DNA from: Porogramme epimiltina
Taxonomy: Eukaryota > Basidiomycota > Agaricomycetes > Polyporales > Polyporaceae
Length of the DNA: 64,000 bases
NCBI GenBank assembly: GCA_900155495.1
Contig: FTLJ01000046.1
Coordinates: forward strand, 64,385-128,384
Reading direction: 5' to 3'
The position numbers and the translations under genes are program-made. Positions 48,348-61,657 of the stretch are shown here, piece after piece; the stretch's first letter is position 1; each line of letters begins with the position of its first letter. Below the pieces are notes generated by a model that saw only the letters and a list, made by a program, of their open reading frames with translations, did not search any database and was not told where the DNA came from.

Positions 48348-50163
48348 CTACACCTTCGCTTCGAGAGACGGTATTTCAATTGTGAGCATGTCCCCTTCCA
48401 CGTAATTGACCCCACCCGTCTCTCTGTCCTCGAACGTTCCGTCTTCCATATGCACTGCACTCGATTCTCCTGTAGCTTCCGTAGTCCCAGGGGCGGCGAC
48501 GAAGCTCGGAAGAGAGTGTGAGGAGTGCGAGGAGATGTAAGCGGGGTCGTCAGAGTCGACCTTGACCGGCCTGAGGCTGACTTCCTGGAGGTTAATGAGG
48601 AAGCGGGAGACAAGGATTGCTGTGAGGCTGTGTGTCAACGATATGATATAGCAGAAAGACGTAGTGAGCTCGGCAAAATACAGGGAGAAAGGAACGGCGT
48701 ACGGCGCAGTGAAGAGGGTGATGTAGGTCCCGGTGCCGTCAGTCCCATCTGTGATGAATACCTGCATAGAGGATTGTTGAGGGGTGCCAAACGTAGAGCA
48801 AACGACAGGAAAACTCGCCGAGGTGAAAGAGAATATCAGGTCCAAAACATTCAGGATGAGAAGCAACCTGCAGGCTGCGTGAGTTTCATATAGTGAACTT
48901 CACAAGATGCAACATTCGTGAAATGTTAACAGGCATACACAAAGTAAATGGTTCCTATCACGTACTGGTCAGATTGTTTCCCAGATTTTGAAAGGTACTT
49001 ACCATCACGAAAGAATACGTCCGTCAGAGACAGGTTACGGCGGATATCTAGAAATGATTTTCTTGGAGAGGCTTGGTGAAATAGCTTCCACCATGTGACG
49101 GCAATGACGAGTGCATCCGCGACAATGAGGGAGCCTCGAGATGCAACGAGCCCTGAACCAGCCGTTAATTCAGGAACGCAGACCGAGGAAGCCAAGTTTA
49201 CGCACAGCTACGATTAATGAAGATGCATGAGCTCGAGCACGCCTTCAACTACCAGTGATATCAGGGTAAAGAGCTCACCCAATATACACCTGTTCCGAAG
49301 GGACAAACACCTGCGCCCCGCAGCCAAACACCGGGTCGACATATCCGCTGAATCCAAGTACAAGCCAAGCCTATAAGCGTTTGTACATCACATCATGAGT
49401 ACAAGTGCGTTCTGGGACAACGATGAGCACGCACGACATTTACTGCGAGAGGACCGAGAGATAGGAGACAAATGAGTGCGAAGAACACCCTAGATTTGGT
49501 CAGAGCGAATGCTCGCATGGCGGAGAACACTATAGAGCTAATTCTTAGTAGAATGGCTCGCAGAGCGTAAGTGCACTTATCGCCTACGTGCTGGTAGTAT
49601 GTATGTGGTAATATTCACAACAGCATTTGCCCATTCTATCCCATTGCACCTGAAGCAACTATTGTTACCTACTGTAGCAGCTGGTGACTGGAGGAATCAT
49701 AACTCACACCTAATAGAGATGTACGAAGATGTCAGCTCAGATGAAATCGCCGGCATGGGAGTCAGCCTCACTTACTTCCGTAGTCACAGATGTATAGAAG
49801 GAAGAAACCAGACCGAGTGCAGAGTACACGAGTATAAGATATCTATTTGTGATGAAGAGGGCGGCTGGAGCAGAGAAGTTGTGCTTCCAGAAGAGGTCGA
49901 TTTCGCGGCCGGCGGTGATGAGGTGCTCGAAGAAGATGAGTACTGCAATACCGTGGCTGTCAGTAAAGTTGTACCCTGCATGTGAGACATGATAGTAACC
50001 ACGAACCGGACGCTGCGAGGGTGACATAATTTGCTACAATGCTGTGGCAGTTTACCGTTACAATTGTATGGATGGTACCAAGGAGGAGCCATGCTACTCA
50101 CAAGCTGTCGAATGAACCAACAATTGTATTGAGGTCGGAGGCAGCGGCAGGGTCACTAGACAT
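48348..50163 (-). CDS. DUF6533-type membrane protein, copy D4
   Basis: Exon 1 is 50163-50102 (MSSDPAAASDLNTIVGSFDS, GTGAG donor). The core exon reads AVLIFFEHLITAGREIDLFW and LFITNRYLILVYSALGLV (about 49940-49810). CNGIEWANAVVNITTYILPA follows (about 49650-49590), then FSAMRAFALT-like sequence (about 49530), DPVFGC (about 49330), RGSLIVADALVIAVTWWKLF (about 49140-49080), LTDVFFRDGKYL and ITLFTAPYAV (about 48710). The last exon, SRFLINLQEVSLRPVKVDSDD, ends IPSLEAKV at 48348. This copy has the canonical GREIDLFWKHNF core and is the best-preserved in the array. It belongs with D5-D7 (DDPAY-ISSHS tail). Confidence 0.8.
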
Positions 50164-53100
50164 TATGACCGGAAGGAGGGCAGACGATGTAATGCTGAGG
50201 GAGTTCGTGCTGTGGCAGTAATTTATATATCCCCCCGCAGACGTCAGATAGTACCACGCGTGTGGAATGATGTCAATTCATGCCCCCACCGAGCTGACGT
50301 CCGAGCTATCCACGTTCGAGATTCAAGAAATTGACGAGGCGAGATGGAGAGGCTGACTGGTGTACCGCGATCGGCCAGTCTTGGTCTCGTGAGCGAGATC
50401 TCCGTGCCGTGATGATGCGGGTGTTGAAGAAACTATGATCCAAATACGTTCGCCACGTTTGGGCATTCATATGCGGGACGGCGCCGCCGCCAGCATCGAT
50501 ATTTTATCTCAGTACTAAGTAGGCATCGCACTCTCCGAGGTTATACATCATTGAGTGGGGTGGACGGAGCCGGGCTGGCTCGGTTGTTCTTGTTAATAGG
50601 GTGGTGTGCATTCAATATAAGCTCGTAATTGCCTATTTCTGCATGGGTGCTGCGGGAGAATGTGATCTACTAGGATGGTGAGAGTGTTGAGCATGTGTAA
50701 TATGTAGGTAACACACCGCAAACACGTCCATATCTTGGATGCGACCCCATGGCGGTCCAGGAGTAACGCTGAATCTAAGCCGATTATGGAAGCAAGGTTC
50801 CTCGTTTTGCAGAGTCCAGACTGTCTCGGCTCAAAATGTGATGTCTTCCGGTGGATGGCAGAAGTAAACACTGGATGGTTGAGTACGAGCTTAAATCACG
50901 ATTCCAGTGCTCCGAGGTCAAGTCAACTTCAACCATCGAGGTATGTGGTACTAAATGGCCACAGTGTGCTCTTTGCGGTTTTCCATTTCTGTTGTATATG
51001 ATACTTGTGAGATACATACAGCTGTCTATGCTCGATCTGGACCTGGAGAAGTTACGTGAGGTGATGATGCGACCTGCGATACATGACATCCACATAGTTT
51101 GTCCACTGTTGAGACAGAATTTTCCGACTGGGGCCTGAAACTATCGTCACGGCCGTAACCTCCACCGAGGACGACCGTACGACTGTTAGACAGTCTATGT
51201 GGTTTGTACATCCTACCACATATATCAGGAGGATGAGAGAAGAATAGTGTTTCTGTACTCACCAATATTAAGGGGTGATGAATTGGTTGTGGAGAATGAT
51301 TCATACCCACTGACCACAGCCTGAGGTACATTCGGGAACGACGACTCTGTTCGATTTTTGTACTATCAGTCACTGTAGTTGCCCTCGAAAGGTCGCGATG
51401 CCAGGTTAGTCACTCTCAGCTGGGAAGCATTTCACAATGAGTGTAATTGGCCACTTGAGGACATCCCGGACTTCTTCGATGCAAACTAAACGACTGCAAC
51501 TCGGCTCACTGTTAAGCTCAGGCGACCAAACCGGGCCATACTAGCAGCTGCGGACGAGTCAGCGCGGTGAGGATGATCCGGCACGCGAACTAGCAGGTCG
51601 ATCCTGAGCATGTTACAACTCTGAATGAGCCTACTACTGACGGAACCATGGAGGGGCTGTTACCGGATTGCGGATTGGAAGCCAGGCCTGTTGCACGCTA
51701 GCCTCAGATGAGATCTCTTGGAGCGCTAGACTCGTGCCCAGTCGGTAAGCGCGAAGCCCAAATCAGGATCGGGATCAGCGGAGTGTGAACTTAAGGAGCC
51801 CTCGACTGAGTTTGAACTTCCCATCACACCCCACAGGCTGGGGACGAGTCTAATGGGGCACTCGCACAGGCGCTTCGATCGGCATGTCGCCCGAGGCCGC
51901 CGCGGCGTAGCCCGTCGCCTGCCTCACGCACTTGCTCTCTTGACACCTACTCTGATCCTCCTGCTTGGCTAACCGCAGCCGCCCTATCCTTGTAGTTGCA
52001 ACAAACCTTCGATTTAGAATGACCGCCGTAACGGATTGCGGTCCATCTTGGGATGCAAGTATCCGGCCTCAGTCAGGTGGTATACCAGAGCCTCCAAGGC
52101 GTATCCACGTCGTAGTTCACCGCATGCTGCGATCCGGAAACTAGCTCATGAGAACATGGCCATCGGTATGTTCTCGACCCACCGCATTCTCATCCATACC
52201 ACCCTACCAACATTAGCCTTGTTCTCTTTATAGCTCTCCTCCACGAGGACCACCGCCCCCCCTGGCGCGCAACAACGAAGTCCCCGCACGCCACGGAACG
52301 TCGACTCACTTGCATATCAGACAACATGATGTGTGTCAACTCCGCCATCGCCTCAAGGACAGAAACTCTCCATCTACGGAGCCACGAACACCCGGTGTTG
52401 CGACCTTCCGTCATCTGGCGCAGGCCGCGCGAACAGGATCCGGTCTGCTGAAGAGAGATGTGCGTCGATTGGTGGGTACCTTTCGCGCTTCAATCATCTC
52501 ACCGCTCTCCAGGTACCTGGTCCTATTGGAGGCAGGATGGTGGGCTCGGAGGGCACGGCGCTCGATGTTTAGCTTAGTGTGAGGAACGCCTAGTGCTTGT
52601 GGTGGTGGACGGGAAACGTGAGGCGGGGAGGTAGTAATTTCTTCGGTAAAGGTGCGTTTTACTCCGTTTAGTGCACCTCTTTTCTCTCACCTGCACCGAC
52701 CAGTTTGTGTAGCTGGGAGGTTCCTCGCTCAAAGAACAGTCTACCATCACCCGCCTTCCGCCGTACAATGTTTCCCTCCTTCAGCCCAAGTGTGCCAGCA
52801 AAGCGTTTCTCCTTTCCAAGGTATGGTCTACGTCATCAACGGGAGTACGCACTGCGCTTTCTAACGCCGCCACCTCCCGATACACAATCTCCTTTTCCCC
52901 CCACGCGTTCGCACCGACCACCTTGTTCCTATGTCTTGCCTCATGACTCGCATCTCACCAAGGCCATAGGAAGTGCGTGTCGTAGCAGAGAGCACCCCGA
53001 TCCCGTGCGGAAATACGACCGTCGTCTTCTTACATCACGCGCATCCAAATGTCGATCCGAGCTTCAACGCATGCTTGCACGGCACGGTACACCTGCCCGC

Positions 53101-54221
53101 TTCTGCTGCCGGCATCCGAACGTCTCGAGAAGTACGCACTAGCCCGCACGAGGACGCGTGCTACGCGTGGAGGGCATCGTCAAACCGTCTTACCATCGTC
53201 GCCTCCCGTAGATACCTTCTCCGTAAAGCAGGAAACGGAGTCATTGGGCGCTTAGTATCTGTACCGCAGCGATACGTCGTATGCGCTAGTGAGTACAGCC
53301 TAGCGTCCTCATTCCCATTGAAGCACCATGTTCACATTCGCACAGGTCCACCGCAAGATGTAGGACTGTAGGATCAAGTCAAACCTACCACCACTCAGTC
53401 CCTTCCAATGTGTGCAATTTTGCTGCTTCTTACGCTATTACAGGTGTGTTTCCTTTTCAGTTTCTTGCGGAAGTTTCTTTCACAATGAACTGTGTTTGTC
53501 AGAATATGGACGGCGGTGTGTCGCGCTCGTGTGCCAGGTGGCATGGTGTATGGCAGGGCTGTACGTTTCATGTCATTAGTTGCTCGCGGAGCTCGGTCCA
53601 TGTAGGGCGCGCACGGCCATAGCCAATATATGTGACATGATTGCTGGACTGCGTGCGTGGCCGCCGCTGTCTCGATTTCGCTTCCCAACAGTTGCGCAGG
53701 GCCACGACCAAGGTGACCTAGTATGGGGCTGGGTGGCTGCACTTGGCTCAGCGGTGGCCTGTTACAGCGTGTCTGGGTACGGAAGTCCGATATTCCCCTG
53801 CCGAGCGGGGCTAAGCTAGACTAGTGTTTCCAAGGGGGAAAAGGCAGGCCCCAGTGCACTCTTCGTACGCAGCCCCTGTGGGCTCGCCAGCTCGCATCAA
53901 CTGTGCAGATGATTCTGAGGTAGCTGCGCGCCATCACGATGCTTGCTAGTATGTCAACTCTCATGTTGAATCCGTCCCGTTACGACTGCGAATGACTACA
54001 GAAGCAACCGAAGCACGATCACATGATACTGTATGCTACCTAAGAAGAGAATGAACCTCCGCGAATAGATCAAACACAAACTCAGAATGAAACACGTGAG
54101 TTCGACGTGAAAACAGAGATCAGGTGTGCAAAAGCCGAGAACACACGTCGACTGTGCCCGTGGGGAGAAACATTGTGGCGCTGAGCTCCGCGTGCGCTCT
54201 GTACATGTCGACGCACTCCAG
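50164..54221. repeat. 4-kb spacer D4-D5 with repeat blocks R1a and R2a
   Basis: No gene is supported. Block R1a (about 50800-51420) recurs upstream of D5, D6 and D7. Block R2a (about 51600-52600, with weaker matches to about 53600) recurs at 56680-57560 and 59400-60700. Examples are the strings GTATCCACGTCGTA at about 52095 and 57066, and TGGTCCTATTGGAGGCAGGAT at about 52526 and 57487. The open frames at 52190-53371 lie mostly in these blocks and are not conserved in frame between copies. Confidence 0.6.
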
Positions 54222-56001
54222 CTATACCTCCGCCCCAAGAGGCAGCGTTTCAACGTCGCGCGTGTTATCCTCCCAATGATCGACCTCACTTGCCTTCCTC
54301 TTCCTGAGCATTCCATCTCTCATATGCTCTCCGCGAGATTCTCCAGTAGTGTCAGGGGAGGCGACGAAGCTCGGGGTAGAGTTCTGAGAGTGGGACGAGA
54401 TGTAGGCTGGGTCGTCGGAGTCGACCTTGACGGACCGGATGCTGGCCTCCTGGAGGTCGATGAGGAAGCGGGAGATGAGTATTGCCGTTATGCTGTGGGA
54501 TGAGGATATAGTGGGAAGACGTGGTGAGTGGTGGAAAATATGAAGGCAAACTTCGCAGCGGCGTACGGCGTAGTGAAGTAGGTGATGTTGCTTTCATCAA
54601 CCCCTCCCTGAGTGAATACCTGCACCGGAGCTGTTGAGGGGTGCTAAAGATAGAGTGAAAGGAAAGGAGGCTCACTGAGTTGAGGGAGAATGTCAGATGC
54701 AAAACATTCAGTATGAGAAGCGACCTGCGGGGTGCGTGAATTTCACATAGTGGACTTCACAACATGCAGCATTCGTGAAACGTGAATGAACATACACGAA
54801 ATATATGGTTCCTACCACGCACGAGTCAGATCGTTTCCCAGATATCAAATCATATCGGATGCTTACCATCACGCAAGAATACGTCTGTCAGAGACACTCG
54901 GCGGCGCAAAAGGAATGCTTTCCTGGGGGAAGCTTGGCGAAATAGCTTCCACCAGGTGACAACAATGACGAGTGCATCCGCAACGATGAGCGAGCCCCGG
55001 GATGCAACAGTAACTGAAGCAGTTGTCAATTCAAGAGCGCAGACGCCGATAACTGGTTTTACGCACAGCTATGATCGATGAAGACGCGTTAGTTCACGCC
55101 CGCAACGATTGATAGGGCGACGAACTCACCCAGTATTTAGCTGCTCTGAAGGAGCGAACTCCGACGCCACGCAACCGAACACCGGGTCGACATATCCGCT
55201 GAATCCAAGTCCAACCCAAGCCTGTCAGCGTGTATATACCACACCGTGAGTACGAGTACATTCCCTAAGACAACGAAGGAAACGCACCACATTTGCGGCG
55301 AGAGGACCGAGAGAAAGGAGAAAGATCAGTGCGCAGAACGCCCTAGAATCAGTGAGAGCGAATGCTCGCATGGCAGAGAACGCTAGATAGCTAATTTTCA
55401 GTGGAATGTCTTGCAGAGCGCGAGTGCACGTGTCGCTTACCTGCCGGTGGTATGTACATAACGCGATCCTCAATAGCATATCCCCACTGTATCCCGTTGC
55501 ACCTGCAGCGCCAGCTGTCATCTCCTGTAGTGACAAGTGGATGGGAGAAACATAGCTCACACCTAGGGAGGTGCAAAGATGTCAGACGACATGGAATCAC
55601 CGGCATGGGAGTCAGCTTGACTTACTTCAGCGTTTACGGATTTGTCGAAGGAAACTACCAGATTGAGTGTAGAGTACAAGAGTGTGAGGTATCTATTTGT
55701 GAGGAAGAGGGCGGCTGCACCAGAGAACTCGGGCTTCCAGAAGAGGTCGATTTCGCGGTCGGTAGTGATGAGGTGTTCGAAGAAGATGAGTACTGGGATG
55801 GCGCGGTATTCAGCATTGAGCCTGCATGTGAGAAATGAGACGGAGCACTGACCTGACGCTGCGAGGGTGACATATCGTTCTACAAGGCTTTGACGACGTG
55901 GTGTTAGAGCTCGGAGGAGACGTGCAGCGCGCTACTTACAAATTGCTGAACAAAGCAACGATTGTGGTGCCGTCAAGGTACGCGGCGAAATCACCAGACA
56001 T
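54222..56001 (-). CDS. DUF6533-type membrane protein, copy D5
   Basis: Exon 1 is 56001-55940 (MSGDFAAYLDGTTIVALFSN, GTAAG donor). A small exon near 55880-55855 joins the core exon, which reads PVLIFFEHLITTDREIDLFW and LFLTNRYLTLLYSTLNLV (about 55805-55675). Next are CNGIQWGYAIEDRVMYIPPAG (about 55500-55440), FSAMRAFALTDSRAFCALIF (about 55385-55325), GFSGYVDPVFGCVASEF (about 55210-55160), RGSLIVADALVIVVTWWKLF (about 55005-54945) and LTDVFLRDGK. The last exon, SRFLIDLQEASIRSVKVDSDD, ends LPLGAEV with TAG at 54224-54222. All examined junctions have usable GT/AG sites, including a 28-base exon. The gene looks functional; the cellular role is unknown. Confidence 0.78.
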
Positions 56002-57661
56002 CCTGAGCAGTGAGGGAGTATGATGGGGTGCTGAGGGAGCTCGTTCCGCAGCAGTAGTCCATATATCCAGCGGTCTACCGATAGTCGAGACATGTAGAGT
56101 GATAATGATGTCCATGATCGATCTGGACCCGGAGAGAGTCAGTGATGTTATAATAATTTGAGCCGTGATGGATGCCATCCTTACCGTTTATCTACTGTTG
56201 TGGCAAAATCTTCTGACGGGGGGTTGACAATTGCGGTGAAGGTGGTAGCTTCCACCGAGGACGGTCGTATGATTGTTAGACAGTCTAGGTAGTCTGCCAC
56301 ATATCTCAGCGGGAGTTGCGAAGGGCAATGCCTGTGCAGTATGCAGGACTGGAGGATAATGTACTTATGGAGAACGAAGACACATGCGCACCAAGCACAA
56401 TCTTGAACGGCGTATCTGTTCAATCTTGGATCAGTCGCTGCGTAGAGTGCTTCGCGAGGCTACGGATGTCGAGCTAATCACTCTAAACTGGGAGTTGATG
56501 TAGTCGGTCACTGGAGGAAACCCGGACGTCATCTATAGTTCTGAGCGACCCTAGAATGCAGCTGTAGCTCGGCTGCGGAGCTTAAGCTTGATCACGCAAC
56601 TTGGTCGGACTGGAGATGTGGATGATGAGGCCGTGCGATGTGGAGACCGGGCGATGGGGGTTCGCGGCCGAGCATGATGCTTCTAAGGTCTGTGCATCTC
56701 TGAATAGGCCCGCTGACTGTACGATGGAAGGGTTATTTCCAGACTAGAAGTACGGCCGGTATGTACTCTGGAGTCCGAGTGGGGCACGCCAGCACTCCGA
56801 CGAGGTCTCCGAGACAGGCGCCTGCGACGCTCCGGCGTCCGCCAAGGGCCGAGACTAGCGAGGAGAGCGTCCTGGTCCCAGCCGCCCATCGCCAGCCTCG
56901 CGCTCCACCACTCTGATTCTCTTGAATCGCAGCCAGCAGCATCATGCCTGCTGAGCAACACCCCTTCAATCTCAAATGAACACCGAAACGGATTCTGGGC
57001 CTCGCTGTCGATCTCAGGGTGCAGATGTCCGGCTTCAATCTCATCCTCCGCCAGTCTCTCAAGTTGTATCCACGTCGTAATCTGCCGCATGCTGCGTTCG
57101 GAGACTAGCCTATGAGGCCATGGCCACCGGCACGTGCTCGACCCGCTGCACTCTCATCCGAGCCACCCTACCAACATCTGCCTGCCTGCGTTATGTCCTC
57201 TTCCCGTCTCCACTAAGACCGGCCTTCCCCTTTCCCGCCCTCAGTGCGAACCAACATAGCTCAGAACGCCGAATCACTTGCAGATCCGAAAACGCTGTGG
57301 GAGCGATCGTCGCCGTCATCACATGGACAGCAAGTCTCCACCTACGGAGCCAAGAACACACAGTGTTGCGCACTCCCCGCATCTGGTGCAGTACTGCGAA
57401 CAGGATCTCGTCCCCCGAAGAGAGATGTGCGCCGACCGGTGGCCCCCCATCAAGATCCAATCGCCTCAACGTTTCCCGGATATCTGGTCCTATTGGAGGC
57501 AGGATTGCGTGGGCGTGGGGGCCGCGGCATTTGAGAATTAGAGGGATGCGAGGAATACTGGGTACTTGTGCAGGAAGAGAGAGTAAGACAACATGAAATA
57601 AGAACGTACACACCGATATGGAACACCGGACAGAACAGCAGAGTGTTGACCCCCACACTTG
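56002..57661. repeat. Spacer D5-D6 with repeat blocks R1b and R2b
   Basis: R1b (about 56060-56430) contains GTTAGACAGTCTAGGTAGT, shared with R1a at about 51186. R2b (about 56680-57560) is a diverged copy of R2a. No gene is supported; the open frames in R2b differ from those at equivalent positions in R2a and R2c. Confidence 0.6.
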
Positions 57662-58590
57662 CTACATACAGGCTGATACGGCCCAATAGGTCACGAACCA
57701 CACCTCGACCCCGAGGGACGGCATTTCAATTCCAAGCGTGTCATCTTCCATGTCATTGACCCCGTCTGCCTCCCCGTTCTCGAGAATTCCGCCTTCCATC
57801 TGCCCTGTGCTCGATTCGACGGAAGGCCCAGCGGCGCCAGGGGCGGCGACAAAGCTCGGGAGATCGGAGTTTCCAGAGTGGGAAGAGATGTAAGCCGGGT
57901 CGTCGGAGTCGACTTTGACGGAGCGGTGGTTGGATTCCTTGAGGCTGATGAGAAAGCGAGAGACGAGAATTACTGTCAGGCTATGCGATTAAGATATGTA
58001 ATGAGCGCCGTGTAATTTAAGGAAGGAGAAACGTACGGCATGGTGAAGACGGCAATATTGCTCCCGAATTTAGTACCCCCGGTCGGGATGAATGTCTGTA
58101 CAGTAGTTATTAAAGAGTCGCAAGTGCAGAGTGATGTACATGGAAACTCACAGAGGTTAAAGAGAATGTCAGGTGCAAGACATTGAGTACAACAAGTGAT
58201 TTGCGGGAAACGTGAACACCATGGAAGCCTTCGCAGGACACAATGTCCGCGAAACATGGATGAACGTACACAAAATAGATGATCCCTACCACGTACGAGT
58301 GTCAGATCAATTTTCATATTCTGAACGATATCAGGTACCGACCATCACGCAAGAATACGTCCGTTAGAGTCACATGGCGGCGCATAAGGAAGGCCTTTTT
58401 CCAATGGGCATTGAGAAATAGTTTCCGCCAGGTGACGGCGATCACGAGCGCATCCGCCACAATAAGAGAGCCTCGAGCGGTAACAAGCCCTGGACAAGTC
58501 GTCAGTTCAGGTAGTGCAGGCCGAGATAGCTGGATCTACTAATAGAGAGTATGAGAGGTATGTGACGCACAGCAACCACGTCCGTACCGC
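57662..58590 (-). pseudogene. DUF6533-type gene copy D6, 5'-truncated
   Basis: Only the C-terminal half is recognisable: RGSLIVADALVIAVTWRKLF (about 58475-58415), LTDVFLRDGR, the LNVLHLTFSLTSVSF exon (about 58190-58150), FGSNIAVFTMPY (about 58065-58030), and SRFLISLKESNHRSVKVDSDD leading to a C-terminus. Upstream of about 58590 the family sequence stops and block R1c begins. There is therefore no start exon, no DUF6533 core and no DPVFGC exon. The usual end after EIPSL-EAKV is overrun: the frame continues past GVEV for 12 more residues to TAG at 57664-57662. I call it a deletion-truncated pseudogene. Confidence 0.75.
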
Positions 58591-61500
58591 AGCTTCGAAT
58601 CCATAGCGGTCTAGGGGATTGGAAGACCATCACAGCAGGCGACCAGCCATGGTTGTTTGCATTGATATTTATCCCACAGAATACATATAGCAGGCTAGTA
58701 GATGACCGAAGTACGTACGGATGGATGGAACATCACCGGTCGAGTGCTTCGAGGTCGAGTCACGCCTGGCTTTCAATGGGTGTCGCACTAAACGTGCTTT
58801 TGGCGTCTTCCGTTTCTGTTCTATCTGGTATTTGTGAGATGTATAGAAGCATCTGTAAATAGCTTAAGCTTAGCAAAGCTCCGTGAGGTTATGATACGAG
58901 TCGTAATAGATGGCATCCGCACCTTGTACCCATTGTTAAGGCAGCATCTTGCAACTGTCGTAATTGGCCGCGTCTGTACGCGCTTGCACGTACTCGCGCA
59001 CGCCCACACGCCCACACGCGCCCGCGAGCGCCCTCGCAACTCTATAGTGGCACCCTCCAGTGAGGACAACTATCACGTCGGAAGGGATCCGTCTGTAGGA
59101 CCCGCAACATCTTTCAGTGAGGCACCAGAAGCGTTATGTCTTCTACGTATTGGTAAAGATCCAGGGTTGATTATTGTGGTGGAGGATAAAAACATGTGGT
59201 AACGACGGCGTTCAACTTTTTATCAGCCATTGTGGACGGCTTCGAGATGTCATGATGTTGGCTATCTCAATTGGGGAGATTCTACGATCGGTAGAGAAGT
59301 TGGTCAGTTGAGGCCGGCGCCATCCGTACGTCCCTGATGGCTAGGCTACAGCTCGACTTATTGAAGTAGGAGTGCAAAAATTGCCGAATCTTGGTTGGTC
59401 TGAGGGCAGGGGTCGCACGGGCTCGCTACGGAGCAGCATGCTTATGAGAATCGTTCATAACGGGACTGGGAATGCGGTTCACCTCCTCGGAAGACTGCTT
59501 TCGGAGACTTGGCGGAGAACAAAAAAGAAGATAGACGCCTCAATCGGCACCCCGCGCCGCTTCGGCGTCACCCGAGGGCGCCGAGGACACCGTGGCCCGT
59601 GGGCCGTCCGGATCCCGCGCAAGCCGTTGTCCTCGTCGCTCTAGTTTTGCTCTTTCTTCACGCACTCTGGCTTTCTTGTTACGCCAGTCGCAGCCGTCTC
59701 CCCTCTTCCCAAAACACGTTTCGAACCCGAATGATTGCTCGCAGCAGTCCCTGAGACCCGCCTCCGAACACCTGATGCAGCTGTTCGGCCTCAGTTCCGT
59801 CCTGCCCACGCCGCCCCTCCCTTGTGGCACTCGTCCCCACGTCGTAGGATCGATGTCTCAGTGACGCACACATGCTCCTATCAGGGGACTAGCTCATGAG
59901 CGTATGGCCATCGATACGTACTTGTTTGGTCATATCTCATGCCATCCTGCCAACATCTGCCTCGCCGCATCCCACTCCCTTTTTAGCTCTTCTCCACGAG
60001 ATACGCGGTGCACATCAATGGAGGCCCCACACAGCGCTGTCAACGAGGGCGGAAGGTCTCCTGTTGGCCCTCACGTTCGCATCGACGGAGGTGCGAGTAC
60101 CCGGCGTTGCGATCTCCCCCCATCTCGCCGAAGGCACTACGCACAGGATCCAGCCGACCGAAGAGAGAAGCACGCCGGCCCGTAAGGACCCTCTGAGCTC
60201 CAATCATCGCGGAATCTGGTATCATAGAAGACAGAATGTTGCGGGCAAGGACTTCATGCGGTTTGAGGTTGGTTGAGCGCCGCGTGCAGAGAGTGCAGGG
60301 CACTTGTCGTGACGGATGGAGACTGCGGGGCCGCCGCGGGGAGACAGTGGGTCTCCTCGATACATGTGCGTTTTCTCTCTTTTGCTGCACGCTCTCCTCT
60401 CACCTTCGGCGTCACAGTCGGAGTTGCTGGGTGGCCCCTCGCTACAAGATCAGTCCGTCCTCTGCCGGCGTTGTCTGCAGCTATGTCAAGCGAAGAACCG
60501 GATGGTCTTGTATGCGAGGCCGTTTCTCTTGTGTTGGGGCTCGCAGATCGGCGCTATGATGTGCGCTGCGGGGTATGTCTCAGCTCGTGCTAGGGCCTCT
60601 ACTATATTCGCCTGGTGCGTTTCCTTACAGCTTCTCGCAGCAGATTGTCCCATTTATGTCTGTTTTCCAGCATGCGGATGATAACGTGTTGCACGAATGC
60701 GCCTTGTAGTATTTTGTAGCCCGGGGCTATCATTACACAATTCATAACATTGGTTGTTGGCGGGTCTCCGTCCATGAAGAGTGCGTGCCTTCGGTCTTGG
60801 ACTACGTGAGCGTCTGCCCCTATGTCGATTTCATTCCTTGGGAGCTGTACACAGCGACATCTGCAGAGATGAAACGTGCAGGGGCGGCCCGGGGGTAGCA
60901 CGTTGCTTCCTAGCGACCGTATTCCTCATTACCACCCGTTAGACAGGGAATACGACATTTCTGGGGGTATGAGATCTCTCGCCTTGAAAGAGGAGAGAGG
61001 CTATCCCAGTGCGCTCCTACGGCACTGGCGAATGTTAATTGAAGCATCCGGATGCCCGAGCTAATCTCGAGGACGTAATAGGGATGAGTCAGGATCACGT
61101 GGCCTCCTCCGCGGCTCGGACCTCCCACCCAGGCTGCGTCGCTGGCAGTGTCATTTGTGGGTGGTGAGATAGAGGCGAGGCCTGGAAGATACTCCATTTA
61201 GGGGGTTCATCTAATCAAAGAAATGCATTCTATCTACTTGTTGTGCCCTAGCGCGCACTGGTACTACCTCGCGTCAATGTGCAAATTTCCCCGAGATGGA
61301 TGTGATCCCGGGCGGCACTTACACTCAACTTCATGGTCTTTACTTCCTGCTTCAAGTTTGGCCAACGTGGGTACTCTCGCCTCGTATGTCCTTTGTATAC
61401 AGCACAAGACATTCATTTCCCTCTACGACTGCAAGTGTCTACAGAAGTAACATGATACTATATTCTATCCAAGAAGTGAATGAATCTCTGCGGATAGATA

Positions 61501-61657
61501 AACTAAGAGTAAAACGCACAGGACTGGCACAAGAAGAGATTAGGCGTATAAGAACCAAGAATACGCACACGTTCATGTTCATAGTGTTCGCGGGCCGAAA
61601 CAGCGCTGCATCGAGCTCCACGCGCGCTCTATACAGATCGACGTGCCTGTTGATCAA
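58591..61657. repeat. Spacer D6-D7 with repeat blocks R1c and R2c
   Basis: R1c (about 58680-59330) matches R1a. Its distal part (59150-59310, with GGCTATCTCAATTGG) matches R1d at 63860-63990 closely. R2c (about 59400-60700) matches R2a and R2b, and also shares GTGCGTTTT..CTCTCACC with about 52650. The stretch 60700-61600 has no recognised content, except that about 61540-61740 resembles the 3' flank and C-terminus of D5 (54110-54300). Confidence 0.55.

Noticed and set aside
52190..53371. Several frames of 70-145 codons on the plus strand and one on the minus strand.
   Set aside because: They lie in repeat block R2a, and equivalent positions in R2b and R2c do not preserve the frames.
58570..58630. 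A GCTTCGAATCC string suggesting a tRNA T-arm.
   Set aside because: No acceptor stem, anticodon arm or internal promoter A box can be drawn around it.
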